A DNA stretch of 64,000 nt from contig NZ_WNNK01000017.1 of the NCBI RefSeq assembly GCF_009724245.1, positions 1 through 64,000 on the forward strand, read 5' to 3'. Below are positions 26,092 through 34,600 of this stretch, piece by piece. Each line of letters begins with the position of its first letter. The stretch's first letter is position 1. The DNA is from Pseudomonas spelaei (GTDB taxonomy: Bacteria; Pseudomonadota; Gammaproteobacteria; Pseudomonadales; Pseudomonadaceae). The notes below the pieces were generated by a model that worked only from the letters and a program-made list of their open reading frames with translations, did not search any database and was not told where the DNA came from. A program made the position numbers and the translations under genes.

Positions 26092-26543
26092 ATCCGCTGC
26101 GCAAAAAGCGTCTTATCATCATTCTCGCGATCCTGGTCGGGGTCGGCGCTGCCGTCGGCCTGGCCCTGAGCGCCCTGCAGCAGAACATCAACCTGTTTTA
26201 CACACCGACCCAGATCGCCAACGGCGAAGCGCCGCAAGACACGCGCATCCGCGCCGGTGGCATGGTCGAGGCCGGTTCCTTGCAGCGTTCCGGCGACTCG
26301 CTGGACGTGAAATTCGTCGTCACCGATTTCAACAAATCCGTGACCATCACTTATCGCGGCATCCTCCCGGACCTGTTCCGCGAAGGGCAGGGCATCGTCG
26401 CCCTGGGCAAGCTCAACGCCGACGGCGTGGTGGTGGCCGATGAAGTGCTGGCCAAGCACGACGAGAAATACATGCCGCCGGAAGTGACCAAGGCGCTGAA
26501 AGACAGCGGCCAGTCGGCACCCACTCCCGCGAAAGAGGGCTAA
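26088..26543 (+). CDS. ccmE: Cytochrome c maturation heme chaperone CcmE
   Basis: CcmE is a periplasmic heme chaperone that binds heme covalently through a His. This 151-residue protein has an N-terminal anchor, an OB-fold core ([34 protein letters not shown]), and the heme-binding His in [11 protein letters not shown]. The start codon is GTG and overlaps the end of ccmD. Length and motif are normal, so it should be functional. Confidence 0.93.
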   Translation: MNPLRKKRLIIILAILVGVGAAVGLALSALQQNINLFYTPTQIANGEAPQDTRIRAGGMVEAGSLQRSGDSLDVKFVVTDFNKSVTITYRGILPDLFREGQGIVALGKLNADGVVVADEVLAKHDEKYMPPEVTKALKDSGQSAPTPAKEG

Positions 26544-26546
26544 CTG

Positions 26547-28535
26547 ATGACAGCTGGAATCTTCATCCCCGAATTGGGCCACCTGGCCATGATCCTGGCG
26601 CTGTGTTTCGCGCTGGTTCAGGCCGTGGTGCCATTGGTCGGTGCCTGGCGCGGCGACCGCTTCTGGATGAGCCTGGCCCAGCCGGCCGCGTGGGGGCAGT
26701 TCGCGTTTTTGCTGTTCGCCTTCGGCTGCCTGACCTACGCCTTCATGGTCGATGACTTCTCCGTGGCCTACGTGGCCAACAACTCCAACAGCGCCTTGCC
26801 GTGGTACTACAAGTTCAGCGCCGTGTGGGGTGCCCACGAAGGTTCCCTGCTGTTGTGGGCGTTGATTCTCGGCGGCTGGACCTTCGCGGTGTCGGTGTTT
26901 TCCCGGCAGTTGCCGCAGGTCATGCTGGCTCGCGTGCTGGCGGTGATGGGCATGATCAGCACCGGTTTCCTGCTGTTCCTGATCATGACCTCCAACCCGT
27001 TCAAGCGCATCCTGCCGCAAATGCCCACGGACGGCGCCGACCTCAACCCGCTGCTGCAGGACATCGGCCTGATCGTGCACCCGCCGATGCTGTACATGGG
27101 TTATGTCGGTTTCTCGGTGGCCTTCGCCTTCGCCATCGCTGCGCTGATGGGCGGTCGCCTGGACGCCGCGTGGGCGCGCTGGTCGCGGCCGTGGACCATC
27201 GTGGCCTGGGCGTTCCTTGGTATCGGCATCACCCTCGGCTCGTGGTGGGCTTACTACGAACTCGGCTGGGGTGGCTGGTGGTTCTGGGACCCGGTGGAAA
27301 ACGCCTCGTTCATGCCATGGTTGGTAGGCACTGCACTGATTCACTCGTTGGCGGTCACGGAAAAACGTGGCGTGTTCAAGAGCTGGACCGTGCTGCTGGC
27401 CATCGCTGCGTTTTCGCTGAGCCTGCTGGGGACCTTCCTCGTGCGTTCCGGCGTGCTGACCTCGGTGCATGCCTTTGCGTCCGATCCGGAGCGCGGCGTA
27501 TTCATCCTGATTTTCCTGCTGTTCGTCGTCGGCGGCTCATTGACGCTGTTCGCCCTGCGTGCGCCGGTGGTCAAGAGCCAGGTCGGCTTCAACCTCTGGT
27601 CCCGGGAAACCCTGCTGCTGGGCAACAACCTGGTGCTGGTGGTGGCCGCGTCGATGATCCTGCTCGGCACGTTGTACCCGCTGATTCTCGACGCCATGAC
27701 CGGCGCCAAGCTGTCGGTCGGCCCGCCGTACTTCAACGCGCTGTTCATTCCGTTGATGGGGTTGCTGATGGTGGTGATGGCGGTCGGCATGCTCGTGCGC
27801 TGGAAAGACACCCCGGTGAAATGGCTGGTGAGCATGCTCACTCCGGTGCTGCTGGGCAGTGCGGCCATGGCCGTGGTGGCTGGCGTCGCCTACGGTGATT
27901 TCAACTGGGCCGTGCTGGCGACCTTCATGCTCGCCGCCTGGGTGTTGCTGGCCGGTGTGCGTGACATCTTCGACAAGACCCGCCACAAAGGTCTGATCAA
28001 AGGCTTGCCGACCCTGACCCGCAGCTACTGGGGCATGCAAGTCGCGCACCTGGGCATTGCCGTGTGTGCGCTGGGCGTGGTGCTGTCGAGCCAGAACAGT
28101 GCCGAGCGCGACCTGCGCCTGGCACCGGGCGAGTCCATGGACCTGGCCGGTTATCACTTCATCTTCGAAGGCGCCAAGCACTTCGAAGGCCCGAACTTCA
28201 CGTCCGACAAGGGCACCGTGCGGGTGATCAAGGGCGGCAAGGAAGTCAGCGTTCTGCACCCGGAAAAACGCCTGTACACCGTGCAGAATTCGGTGATGAC
28301 CGAAGCCGGCATCGACGCCGGTTTCACTCGCGATATCTACGTTGCCCTCGGCGAACCCCTGGGTGACGGCGCCTGGGCCGTGCGCGTGCACGTCAAACCG
28401 TTCGTGCGCTGGATCTGGTTCGGCGGTTTGCTGACAGGTTTCGGCGGCTTGCTGGCGGCGCTGGATCGGCGTTATCGGGTCAAGGTCAAAAGCCGTGTGC
28501 GTGAAGCACTGGGCATGTCGGGAGCCACTGCATGA
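26547..28535 (+). CDS. ccmF: Heme lyase subunit CcmF
   Basis: CcmF is a large inner-membrane protein, part of the complex that attaches heme to apocytochrome c. This copy has 662 residues, the usual size. It has many membrane helices and the WWD motif (GGWWFWDPVENASFMPWL), preceded by the periplasmic-loop GAHEGSLLLW segment. The C-terminal periplasmic domain and last helix are present. The stop overlaps ccmG by 4 bp. The base composition is high-GC, as in core Pseudomonas genes and unlike the fimbrial adhesins nearby. Confidence 0.94.
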   Translation: MTAGIFIPELGHLAMILALCFALVQAVVPLVGAWRGDRFWMSLAQPAAWGQFAFLLFAFGCLTYAFMVDDFSVAYVANNSNSALPWYYKFSAVWGAHEGSLLLWALILGGWTFAVSVFSRQLPQVMLARVLAVMGMISTGFLLFLIMTSNPFKRILPQMPTDGADLNPLLQDIGLIVHPPMLYMGYVGFSVAFAFAIAALMGGRLDAAWARWSRPWTIVAWAFLGIGITLGSWWAYYELGWGGWWFWDPVENASFMPWLVGTALIHSLAVTEKRGVFKSWTVLLAIAAFSLSLLGTFLVRSGVLTSVHAFASDPERGVFILIFLLFVVGGSLTLFALRAPVVKSQVGFNLWSRETLLLGNNLVLVVAASMILLGTLYPLILDAMTGAKLSVGPPYFNALFIPLMGLLMVVMAVGMLVRWKDTPVKWLVSMLTPVLLGSAAMAVVAGVAYGDFNWAVLATFMLAAWVLLAGVRDIFDKTRHKGLIKGLPTLTRSYWGMQVAHLGIAVCALGVVLSSQNSAERDLRLAPGESMDLAGYHFIFEGAKHFEGPNFTSDKGTVRVIKGGKEVSVLHPEKRLYTVQNSVMTEAGIDAGFTRDIYVALGEPLGDGAWAVRVHVKPFVRWIWFGGLLTGFGGLLAALDRRYRVKVKSRVREALGMSGATA

Positions 28536-29068
28536 AGCGTTGGTTGATGTTGTTGCCACTGGCGATTTTTCTGGTGGTCGCTGTATTCCTTTACCGTGGG
28601 TTGTACCTGGATCCGGCCGAGCTGCCTTCGGCCATGATCAACAAGCCGTTCCCGGAGTTTTCACTGCCGTCGGTGCAGGGTGACAAGACCCTGACCAAGG
28701 CGGACATTTTGGGCAAACCGGCGCTGGTCAATGTCTGGGGCACCTGGTGCATTTCCTGCCGGGTCGAACACCCGGTGTTGAACAAGCTGGCCCAGCAGGG
28801 CGTGGTGATCTACGGCATCAACTACAAGGACGTCAACGCCGATGCCTTGAAGTGGCTGGCGGACTTCCACAACCCGTATGCGCTGGACATTTGTGACGAT
28901 GAAGGCTCGCTGGGCCTGAACCTCGGCGTGTACGGCGCACCGGAAACCTTCTTCGTCGATGCGAAGGGCATCATCCGTGACAAGTTCGTCGGCGTGATCG
29001 ACGAGCAGGTCTGGCGGGAAAAACTGGCAGGCAAGTACCAGGCGCTGGTCGACGAGGCCAAGCCATGA
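28532..29068 (+). CDS. ccmG: Thiol:disulfide interchange protein CcmG/DsbE
   Basis: A 178-residue membrane-anchored thioredoxin-like protein that reduces apocytochrome cysteines or CcmH before heme attachment. The active site is CISC in WGTWCISCRVEHP. The acidic-loop region (NYKDVNADALKWL) and the cis-Pro loop (GAPETFFVDAKG) are present. It overlaps ccmF and ccmH by 4 bp. Confidence 0.93.
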   Translation: MKRWLMLLPLAIFLVVAVFLYRGLYLDPAELPSAMINKPFPEFSLPSVQGDKTLTKADILGKPALVNVWGTWCISCRVEHPVLNKLAQQGVVIYGINYKDVNADALKWLADFHNPYALDICDDEGSLGLNLGVYGAPETFFVDAKGIIRDKFVGVIDEQVWREKLAGKYQALVDEAKP

Positions 29069-29532
29069 AGCGCTGGTTTGCAGCCGTTGTGCTGGGCTTG
29101 AGCCTGGCCGGTGTGGCCCATGCGGCCATCGACACTTATGAGTTCGCCAAGGAAGGTGACCGCGAGCGATTCCGTGAACTGACCAAGGGTTTTCGTTGCC
29201 TCATGTGTCAAAATCAGGACATCGCCGACTCCAACTCGCCGATTGCCGCCGACCTGCGAAAAGAGGTTTTCCGCATGCTCGGCGAAGGCAAGGACAATCG
29301 GCAGATCATCGACTTCATGGTCGAGCGCTACGGTGATTTCGTCCGCTACAAACCACCCCTGAACGCCAAGACCGCCGTGCTCTGGTTGGGCCCGTCCGCC
29401 TTGTTGCTCGGCGGTTTTGGGGTGATTATGCTGGTCGTCCGTCGTCGCGGGAGGCGCACCGAAATGCCCGATTGCCTGTCCATTGACGAGACCCGGCGCC
29501 TCGACCAGTTGTTGGATAAACACCAGAGATGA
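29065..29532 (+). CDS. ccmH: Cytochrome c-type biogenesis protein CcmH
   Basis: A 155-residue periplasmic thiol protein of the heme lyase complex. It has a signal peptide, the redox motif RCLMCQNQDI (LRCxxC type), and a C-terminal transmembrane helix. ccmI would normally overlap or directly follow it; here ccmI begins more than 1 kb further on, behind an inserted minor-pilin gene and a new promoter. It is the last gene of the compact ccmC-H block. Confidence 0.92.
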   Translation: MKRWFAAVVLGLSLAGVAHAAIDTYEFAKEGDRERFRELTKGFRCLMCQNQDIADSNSPIAADLRKEVFRMLGEGKDNRQIIDFMVERYGDFVRYKPPLNAKTAVLWLGPSALLLGGFGVIMLVVRRRGRRTEMPDCLSIDETRRLDQLLDKHQR

Positions 29533-29908
29533 TTGCTTGATTCCCACTCTGCGTGCTCAGCGCGCCCAGCACAAAAAAGCTGCGGCTGCGCTGGCAATGC
29601 ACCCTCACCGCCGCTCCTGACAATAGCGCAATCACTACCCTGCCCTCCGTTGCCTCTCACAGACTGCTCAGTAATTCCCATGCCCGATGCACCGGAGCTG
29701 GCGGCGACATCTGCTAATTCCTGCTCCTGTCCCTCATCCCCAATGACTCCAGACAGGGTTGATTATCCTCCGCCTGCCCCCCGCGCCCCCCAAACCACTA
29801 GACGTTGAGCCTTGAGCTACGCTGACGAAGCAATCTGCAGCATCTCGATGCAGCAGTTTCAGGCCATTCGTGCCGCCGCAATACCTACAATAAAAAAGGA
29901 ATGTCCGC
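29533..29908. other. Gap between ccmH and the minor pilin
   Basis: No supported gene is seen. A C-rich open frame runs through part of it, but its composition looks non-coding. No RcsB-box-like sequence was found, so the promoter of the downstream minor pilin is not identified. Confidence 0.45.
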
Positions 29909-30271
29909 ATGAAGATCAAACGTCTACCTGTCGCCATCAGCCTTTACTTCGTCCTCAGCGGTGCGTGCTACGCCGCTGCAACCATTGCGCATGGCGTCAT
30001 TCGATTTGAAGGTAGCATCATTGATCCACCTTGCACTACAGACATAAACGCACAATCGCGAATTGCATTGAGCAACTGCCCAAATGCAACTCGCACCATG
30101 GTACTGAAGGCACACAGCGTCGCTACGAGTAGTGCTAAAGCTAAGGTCAAGGTCGAGTTGCTTTCCGATACGACTCAGGGTCATTACTATGATCAACAGT
30201 ATCGGTTGGTGGACGACACAGGCTCGCCGATACGTTCCGGAATGTTTTTAATAACGATGAGTCTGCCCTGA
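29909..30271 (+). CDS. Small type 1-like minor fimbrial subunit
   Basis: A 120-residue secreted protein with a signal peptide ending near GACYAA. The pilin signature HGVIRFEGSIIDPPCTT has the first Cys, and the second lies in LSNCPNATRT. A final strand, YRLVDDTGSPIRSGMFLITMSLP, follows (read as two parts around PIRSG). It is shorter than the major pilin (201 residues), so it may be a minor subunit or an initiator. The position is unusual: it splits ccmH from ccmI. A strong hairpin follows its stop. Low GC sets it apart from the ccm genes on both sides. Confidence 0.65.
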   Translation: MKIKRLPVAISLYFVLSGACYAAATIAHGVIRFEGSIIDPPCTTDINAQSRIALSNCPNATRTMVLKAHSVATSSAKAKVKVELLSDTTQGHYYDQQYRLVDDTGSPIRSGMFLITMSLP

Positions 30272-30309
30272 GCGTTGACCACTGTTTTCTGTGGCAGAAA
30301 GTGCAAAAC

Positions 30310-30334
30310 AGCCGTCAGCTTCGCGCTGACGGCT
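30310..30334 (+). terminator. Hairpin after the minor pilin gene
   Basis: A 10-bp perfect stem, AGCCGTCAGC and GCTGACGGCT, encloses a 5-base loop. The T-run is poor, so termination strength is uncertain. It lies between the minor pilin stop and RcsB-box-like site 5. Confidence 0.6.
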
Positions 30335-30410
30335 TCGCCGCTGTTCCAGTGTCCTTCATCTTCTTGATGTGAGCTAAATCCAAGGGGCTAAAGTACGACC
30401 GCGGGACTTC

Positions 30411-30453
30411 TAAGAATCGTCTGATTTCGCAACTAACCCCACTCAAATAACCT
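30411..30453 (+). promoter_or_regulatory. RcsB-box-like site 5 with -10 element (ccmI-adhesin)
   Basis: The box TAAGAATCGTCTGAT is at 30411-30425 and a -10-like TAACCT at 30448-30453, 37 bases from the box start. The first downstream gene is the shortened ccmI at 30561, followed by an adhesin. Confidence 0.58.
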
Positions 30454-30560
30454 GCTGCACTGAATACCAATACAGAACTCCTCTGATCTAGCCCCACCGG
30501 CTTGCTGCTCGGTAGTTATTTAGATCATCGCCTCGATCAACCATTGGACAAAAATCAAGA

Positions 30561-31418
30561 ATGATTGATTTCTGGCTCGCCGCAGGGCTGTTGCTTTTGG
30601 TCGCCCTGAGTTTTCTGCTGATCCCCGTGTTGCTTGGTCGTCGTGCCAGGCGCGAGGAGGATCGTACCGCCCTGAACATCGCGCTGTATCAGGAGCGTGT
30701 TGCCGAACTGCACTCGCAGCAGTCCGAAGGTGTCCTCAACGCCGCACAATTGGACAGCGTTCGCGCGGAAGCTGCGCGTGAGTTGCTCCTCGATACCGAA
30801 GGCGTTGCCGTGACGCGGGTTTCCCGACTTGGTAAACCCTTGCCGTTGTTGGCCGCCGCATTAGTGCCGGCATTGAGCTTGGGGCTGTACCTGCACTTCG
30901 GTGCTGCCGACGAGGTCGAACTGACCCGCGAATTCGCGCAGGCTCCGCAGTCGATGAAAGAGATGACTCAGCGTTTGGAGCGAGCGGTTGCCGCACAACC
31001 GGATTCTGCGGAAAGCCTGTATTTCCTTGGCCGTACCTACATGGATCAGCAACGTCCGGCGGACGCCGCGAAGATGTTCGAGCACACGCTGAACCTGACC
31101 GGTCGCCAACCGGCACTGCTCGGTCAGTGGGCACAGGCGCTATATTTCGCAGATGGCAAGAAGTGGTCGGCCAAGATCCAGGCGCTGACCGATGAAGCGC
31201 TGAAGGCCGATCCAAAAGAAGTCACCAGCCTCGGTCTGCTCGGTATCGCCGCGTTCGAAGGTGAGCGTTATCAGGAAGCGATCGATTACTGGAACCGTCT
31301 GCTCGCGCAACTCCCGCCGGACGACAAATCCCGCGACGCACTGCAAGGCGGGATCGATCACGCCACCGAACTTAATACCGCCGATACAAAGTTATTGCCG
31401 CACAAACAACCACGTTAA
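30561..31418 (+). CDS. ccmI: Cytochrome c biogenesis factor CcmI, shortened
   Basis: CcmI holds apocytochrome c and passes it to the heme lyase. This 285-residue copy has two N-terminal membrane helices (residues about 3-24 and 95-112) around a cytoplasmic leucine-zipper loop, then TPR repeats ([17 protein letters not shown] and similar). Pseudomonas CcmI usually has about 400 residues; the C-terminal periplasmic domain is missing here, and the protein ends in a tail unlike the family ([14 protein letters not shown]). The gene sits apart from ccmH behind its own RcsB-box-like promoter. It may therefore be expressed with the adhesin that follows 24 bp later. Confidence 0.8.
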   Translation: MIDFWLAAGLLLLVALSFLLIPVLLGRRARREEDRTALNIALYQERVAELHSQQSEGVLNAAQLDSVRAEAARELLLDTEGVAVTRVSRLGKPLPLLAAALVPALSLGLYLHFGAADEVELTREFAQAPQSMKEMTQRLERAVAAQPDSAESLYFLGRTYMDQQRPADAAKMFEHTLNLTGRQPALLGQWAQALYFADGKKWSAKIQALTDEALKADPKEVTSLGLLGIAAFEGERYQEAIDYWNRLLAQLPPDDKSRDALQGGIDHATELNTADTKLLPHKQPR

Positions 31419-31442
31419 TCAGCAGTTGGAGCTAAAGAACCA

Positions 31443-32456
31443 ATGCGCCCAGTTATATATACAGCCCCCCCGCTGAACCGATTGGTGAGTTACATGACTA
31501 TCGGAGTGACCGGACTGTTAATTTGTGTCCAAGCAACAGCCGGCGAACTGATTTTTCCTTGGTCCAAAACCACCACGCAACCTTTCACAAAATCAACCCT
31601 TATTGTACCGCAGCAACACTCCGTCGGTACTATATTAGACGACGCAGGACTTAACGTCGGATTAGAGCTCATTGATGTCGACTGTGCGATGCAACGTACC
31701 ACCGTGATCAACAACGGGGTTCTTGTACCAGGCTATACAGATGTGTATCAGACGGGGGTCTCCGGCATCGGCGTGAAATATACTCAGACACAGGGCTATG
31801 GTAGTGGTACATGGGATACCGTACCGATCTCATATAGTCTCGCAGCCCCCTTGTCCCCCTCCAAGCTATTTGGAAGTTTCGTCAGGGCTCAACTCGTTAT
31901 TACCGGGGAGATTGGGAGCGGAACCATTACCAGTGTGCCAACGATGACTCAAACCTGGAGCGGGGCTTGTATTACGCCATCAGCAGTCGGGGCGACCTTT
32001 AACTTTCCTGTCAACGCGACAGTCGAAGCCAGTAGCTGCAGGGTGACGACGCCAGCTCTTCATGTGACGCTGCCGGACACCGAGCTACACGAGATACAAC
32101 CGCTCGGAACGACGAAAGGCAACACGACGTTCAACATTGGGCTGGAGTGTCAAAGTGGCTCGTCTGTATACATCACACTGAGCGACGCCAACAACCCGAA
32201 CAACCGCACCGACAACCTGACGCTGAATTCGAGCTCGACAGCACGGGGCATAGCCCTACGGATCCTGAACAGCGATGGTAAAGCAGTTTCCTTTGGTCCG
32301 GAGTCGTCGGTGGCAGGTAATCCGAACCAGTGGCTTGTTGGTCCTTCTTCGGATACCAGCAATGTGCCGCTCACCGTGCAGTATGTGTCGGTGAGGAGCC
32401 CTTTGACAGCAGGCAGTGTATCGGCCGAGGCTACGTTCACGATGAGTTATCAGTAA
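31443..32456 (+). CDS. Second fimbrial adhesin candidate
   Basis: A 337-residue secreted protein with a signal peptide ending near ATAG. The N-terminal region (to about residue 175) has two cysteines and no named motif. The C-terminal half is pilin-like: a Cys at ASSCRVTT, a second at GLECQSGS, and the last strand SAEATFTMSYQ. It follows ccmI by 24 bp, so the two may share the box-5 promoter. Together with the protein at 6374 it gives the island two different tip-adhesin candidates for one usher. The first 20 codons are uncertain; an ATG at 31494 is an alternative start. Confidence 0.62.
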   Translation: MRPVIYTAPPLNRLVSYMTIGVTGLLICVQATAGELIFPWSKTTTQPFTKSTLIVPQQHSVGTILDDAGLNVGLELIDVDCAMQRTTVINNGVLVPGYTDVYQTGVSGIGVKYTQTQGYGSGTWDTVPISYSLAAPLSPSKLFGSFVRAQLVITGEIGSGTITSVPTMTQTWSGACITPSAVGATFNFPVNATVEASSCRVTTPALHVTLPDTELHEIQPLGTTKGNTTFNIGLECQSGSSVYITLSDANNPNNRTDNLTLNSSSTARGIALRILNSDGKAVSFGPESSVAGNPNQWLVGPSSDTSNVPLTVQYVSVRSPLTAGSVSAEATFTMSYQ

Positions 32457-32930
32457 TCTAGTGAGTCTGAAATTTAAATACTGCTATTGACCTAGAGTTG
32501 TAAAACTGCCCCCCCAATGAATCGATTAATTCCTTGGGCGCAGCGCGTTGGCTCGCAGCAGTGATGAGCAAGGCAAAAACTTTTTTAGTGTGCTCGTGCA
32601 TGCCCATTCTTTTTAAGTAGTTTTTCAATGACCCATTTCAAGATTTCAATGCTTGAAATTTCAGTAGGCTGGCGAGTCTGCCACTAACACGATCCCGCGG
32701 GTTTCCGACCCCGTACCCTTCGAAAGTCCCCAGGGTCCCCGGCGGTTTTCTGCCCGGTCCGGTCGATCGATTCGGCATCCGACTGCCATGCCCAGCCCCA
32801 TCCCTTTGGAAAGACGGACATCCCGGCGAAGGTTTCAGCTAGAGAGATTCCGCGAGTTCGATAACCCGTGTAGGGGGGGCGGCCCTCGGGGAGGACCCGT
32901 GAAATCTGCGCCCCGTGCGGCCTCCCCGGC
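32457..32930. other. Gap between the fimbrial island and the prophage remnant
   Basis: I see no supported gene here. The last part (from about 32690) is high-GC and resembles leader DNA around phage terminase or HNH genes, but no intact gene can be assigned. The junction between ICE cargo and phage DNA is probably in this stretch. Confidence 0.4.
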
Positions 32931-33263
32931 TCATGCCTTTGGTTCCGCCTCGTTGAGATCGAGCCGCTTGGCTACCCAGCGTTCGTACAAACCGATGGCG
33001 ACATCTGCGCCGGCCATCGCGGTCAGGCAACCCAAGGCACCCGCTGTCCAGATCGACAGACCCGCGCCGAACAGCAACATCATCGCTGACACACCGCAAA
33101 CGATGCAGGCACCGGACCGAAGTGCGAGGCGGCGCAGTAACGCCCAGCCTCGTGCCCCATCCTTGTCAGCGCGCCACATCTCGCCAGATACACCGCCAAC
33201 CAGGGACAGGGCAATTACCAACCAGATCGGCATCTCTGCCAGTGCCTGTTGCTCGTTCGTCAT
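32931..33263 (-). CDS. Phage holin-like membrane protein
   Basis: A 110-residue protein with an N-terminal helix (MPIWLVIALSLVGGVSGEMW) and two further hydrophobic segments, ending in a charged tail. This resembles small holins of Pseudomonas prophages, which make pores to release endolysin. The start at 33263 (MTNEQQALAEM) is chosen; the longer frame upstream runs through a terminator. No endolysin gene is adjacent, so lysis function is probably lost. Confidence 0.6.
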   Translation of the reverse strand: MTNEQQALAEMPIWLVIALSLVGGVSGEMWRADKDGARGWALLRRLALRSGACIVCGVSAMMLLFGAGLSIWTAGALGCLTAMAGADVAIGLYERWVAKRLDLNEAEPKA

Positions 33264-33280
33264 TACCCTGCCCCTTAAAC

Positions 33281-33307
33281 AAAAAGACCCGGCGCAATGG
33301 CCGGGTC
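33281..33307 (-). terminator. Orphan rho-independent terminator
   Basis: On the minus strand a 7-bp stem, GACCCGG and CCGGGTC, is followed by TTTTTG. It lies just upstream of the holin start, so it must have ended a minus-strand gene that is no longer present to its right. Confidence 0.65.
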
Positions 33308-33508
33308 TGGTGGTGGGTGGCCTGCCGCGCTTTGCGGTCGCACCCATCGAAGATGGCCCCTTTTTACAGGTCGATTCTGGTGGCAGCAAGACCGGTTTAA
33401 TGCCATCCGGTGAATGTGTGGGTGATGCCCGGTGAACGGCTGACGAATGTCGGTGAATATCTCATCCCGGCTGGCTTTTGCTTCTGTTGCTTCAGTGGCG
33501 TCCCATGC

Positions 33509-33536
33509 GTCCCACCTTCTAAAAACAAGGTGGGAC
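33509..33536. repeat. Perfect inverted repeat in phage intergenic DNA
   Basis: A 10-bp stem, GTCCCACCTT and AAGGTGGGAC, encloses an 8-base A-rich loop. It lies in the 380-bp gene-free stretch 33308-33688, which otherwise holds GC-rich alternating motifs (CACGCGTGCGCGTG) near 33623. Its role is unknown. Confidence 0.5.
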
Positions 33537-33688
33537 GTCTGAAAGCCTCGCAGACTGGGGCTTTGCCCCACCGTCCTACTTCTTTATCTCTTTTCTCGTG
33601 TAAAGAGAGAAATTTAATAAGCACGCGTGCGCGTGAACGCGTGTACCTGTGTCAGCACCGGCCAACAACAATCCCAGGAGCACACCAC

Positions 33689-34156
33689 ATGATGACCTCA
33701 ATGCAAATAGGTGCACTCGTCATCCTGATAGTTCTAGCCGCCCTGCTGCTCTGGGGCGGTTACATCATGGGCCGCAGCGATGGCCTGGAGACCGGCCTGC
33801 GCGAGGGTGAAGACCTCCAGCGCGCAGCAAGCGCCAAAACCATCCGTGAGCTCCGGGCCTCCTTGCAATTCATCCGAGCCGATCACACGCGCCTGGCAAA
33901 AAGCTGCAAAAGCCTTGAATCGGATCCGCTCTTCGGCCCGTCCGAGCACCAGACGCTGGTCGCCATCAGCGAGCTGCTGCGGATCGCCGCAGAGACCTTC
34001 AGCGCCTTTCGCACCGGCAAGAAGCTCGAGCGTGATGCCCGATCTCTGCGCGAACAGGCACTTGCAATGGCAGCGCAGTTGCAACCAGGAATCCAGGGCA
34101 GTTTCGTAGGACAACCACCCAGCACCGCCAGCAAATTCAATGTCGAGGCTGCGTGA
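33689..34156 (+). CDS. Phage-type protein with membrane helix and coiled coil
   Basis: A 155-residue protein with an N-terminal transmembrane helix (ALVILIVLAALLLWGGYIMG), then a mostly helical, charged region likely to form a coiled coil. Similar proteins are common near the integrase end of Pseudomonas prophages; their function is not known to me. The start at 33689 has an AGGAG motif 8 bases upstream. The longer upstream frame passes through the inverted repeat and is not needed. Confidence 0.55.
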   Translation: MMTSMQIGALVILIVLAALLLWGGYIMGRSDGLETGLREGEDLQRAASAKTIRELRASLQFIRADHTRLAKSCKSLESDPLFGPSEHQTLVAISELLRIAAETFSAFRTGKKLERDARSLREQALAMAAQLQPGIQGSFVGQPPSTASKFNVEAA

Positions 34157-34252
34157 TGCGGTTACTTTTCCCTCAATCGCAGTGGAGCGAACGTCCGGCT
34201 CCGGGCTCATTGGAAGAAGTAACTTGCTCACACAAAAGGGAAGGCTCAGGAA

Positions 34253-34600
34253 ATGACGAATAGCAGCTTGGAATCCTTGCCTCACCCTGACGTAGACAAG
34301 GTGTCGGAAGACGTTATGGCACATTTCTTAGGCATTTCGTCTAGAGCTCTTGCGACGCGACGCGCACGCAAACAGATCCCCGAAGGGGTCTGGAACAAGC
34401 AAGGACATCGCATCATGTACAGCAAAAGAAGGTACGAGGAATGGCAAGAAGCACAATGGATTTGCCCAGTGGAGTGGAAATCTTCCGCAAATCCCTCCGG
34501 ATTCGTTTTACTTGGAATGGGGTCCGAAGATGCGAAACGCTCCCCTACCCCGCAACGCCGAAAGGCATTAAAGCTGCATCCCAGCTACGCGATCAAGTAA
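34253..34600 (+). CDS. Excisionase-like protein
   Basis: A 115-residue basic protein upstream of and overlapping an integrase gene. The region SEDVMAHFLGISSRALATRRARKQIPEGVWNKQ (read here as several motifs) has the shape of a winged-helix excisionase that chooses recombination direction. KQIPEGVW and YSKRRYEEW are typical. The C-terminal 35 residues overlap the integrase start in another frame and may be less conserved. Confidence 0.6.
   Translation: MTNSSLESLPHPDVDKVSEDVMAHFLGISSRALATRRARKQIPEGVWNKQGHRIMYSKRRYEEWQEAQWICPVEWKSSANPSGFVLLGMGSEDAKRSPTPQRRKALKLHPSYAIK

Noticed and set aside
24524-27470. Two long open frames on the minus strand antisense to the oxidase and ccm genes
   Set aside because: They oppose well-supported genes, and their products are His/Gln/Arg-rich sequences typical of antisense reading.
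29533-29808. Open frame after ccmH
   Set aside because: Pro/Ser/Cys-rich composition, no ribosome binding site, no family resemblance.
32788-33435. Plus-strand open frame (215 codons) across the holin region
   Set aside because: It is Arg/Ser/Pro-rich, opposite the holin-like gene, and runs through a terminator.
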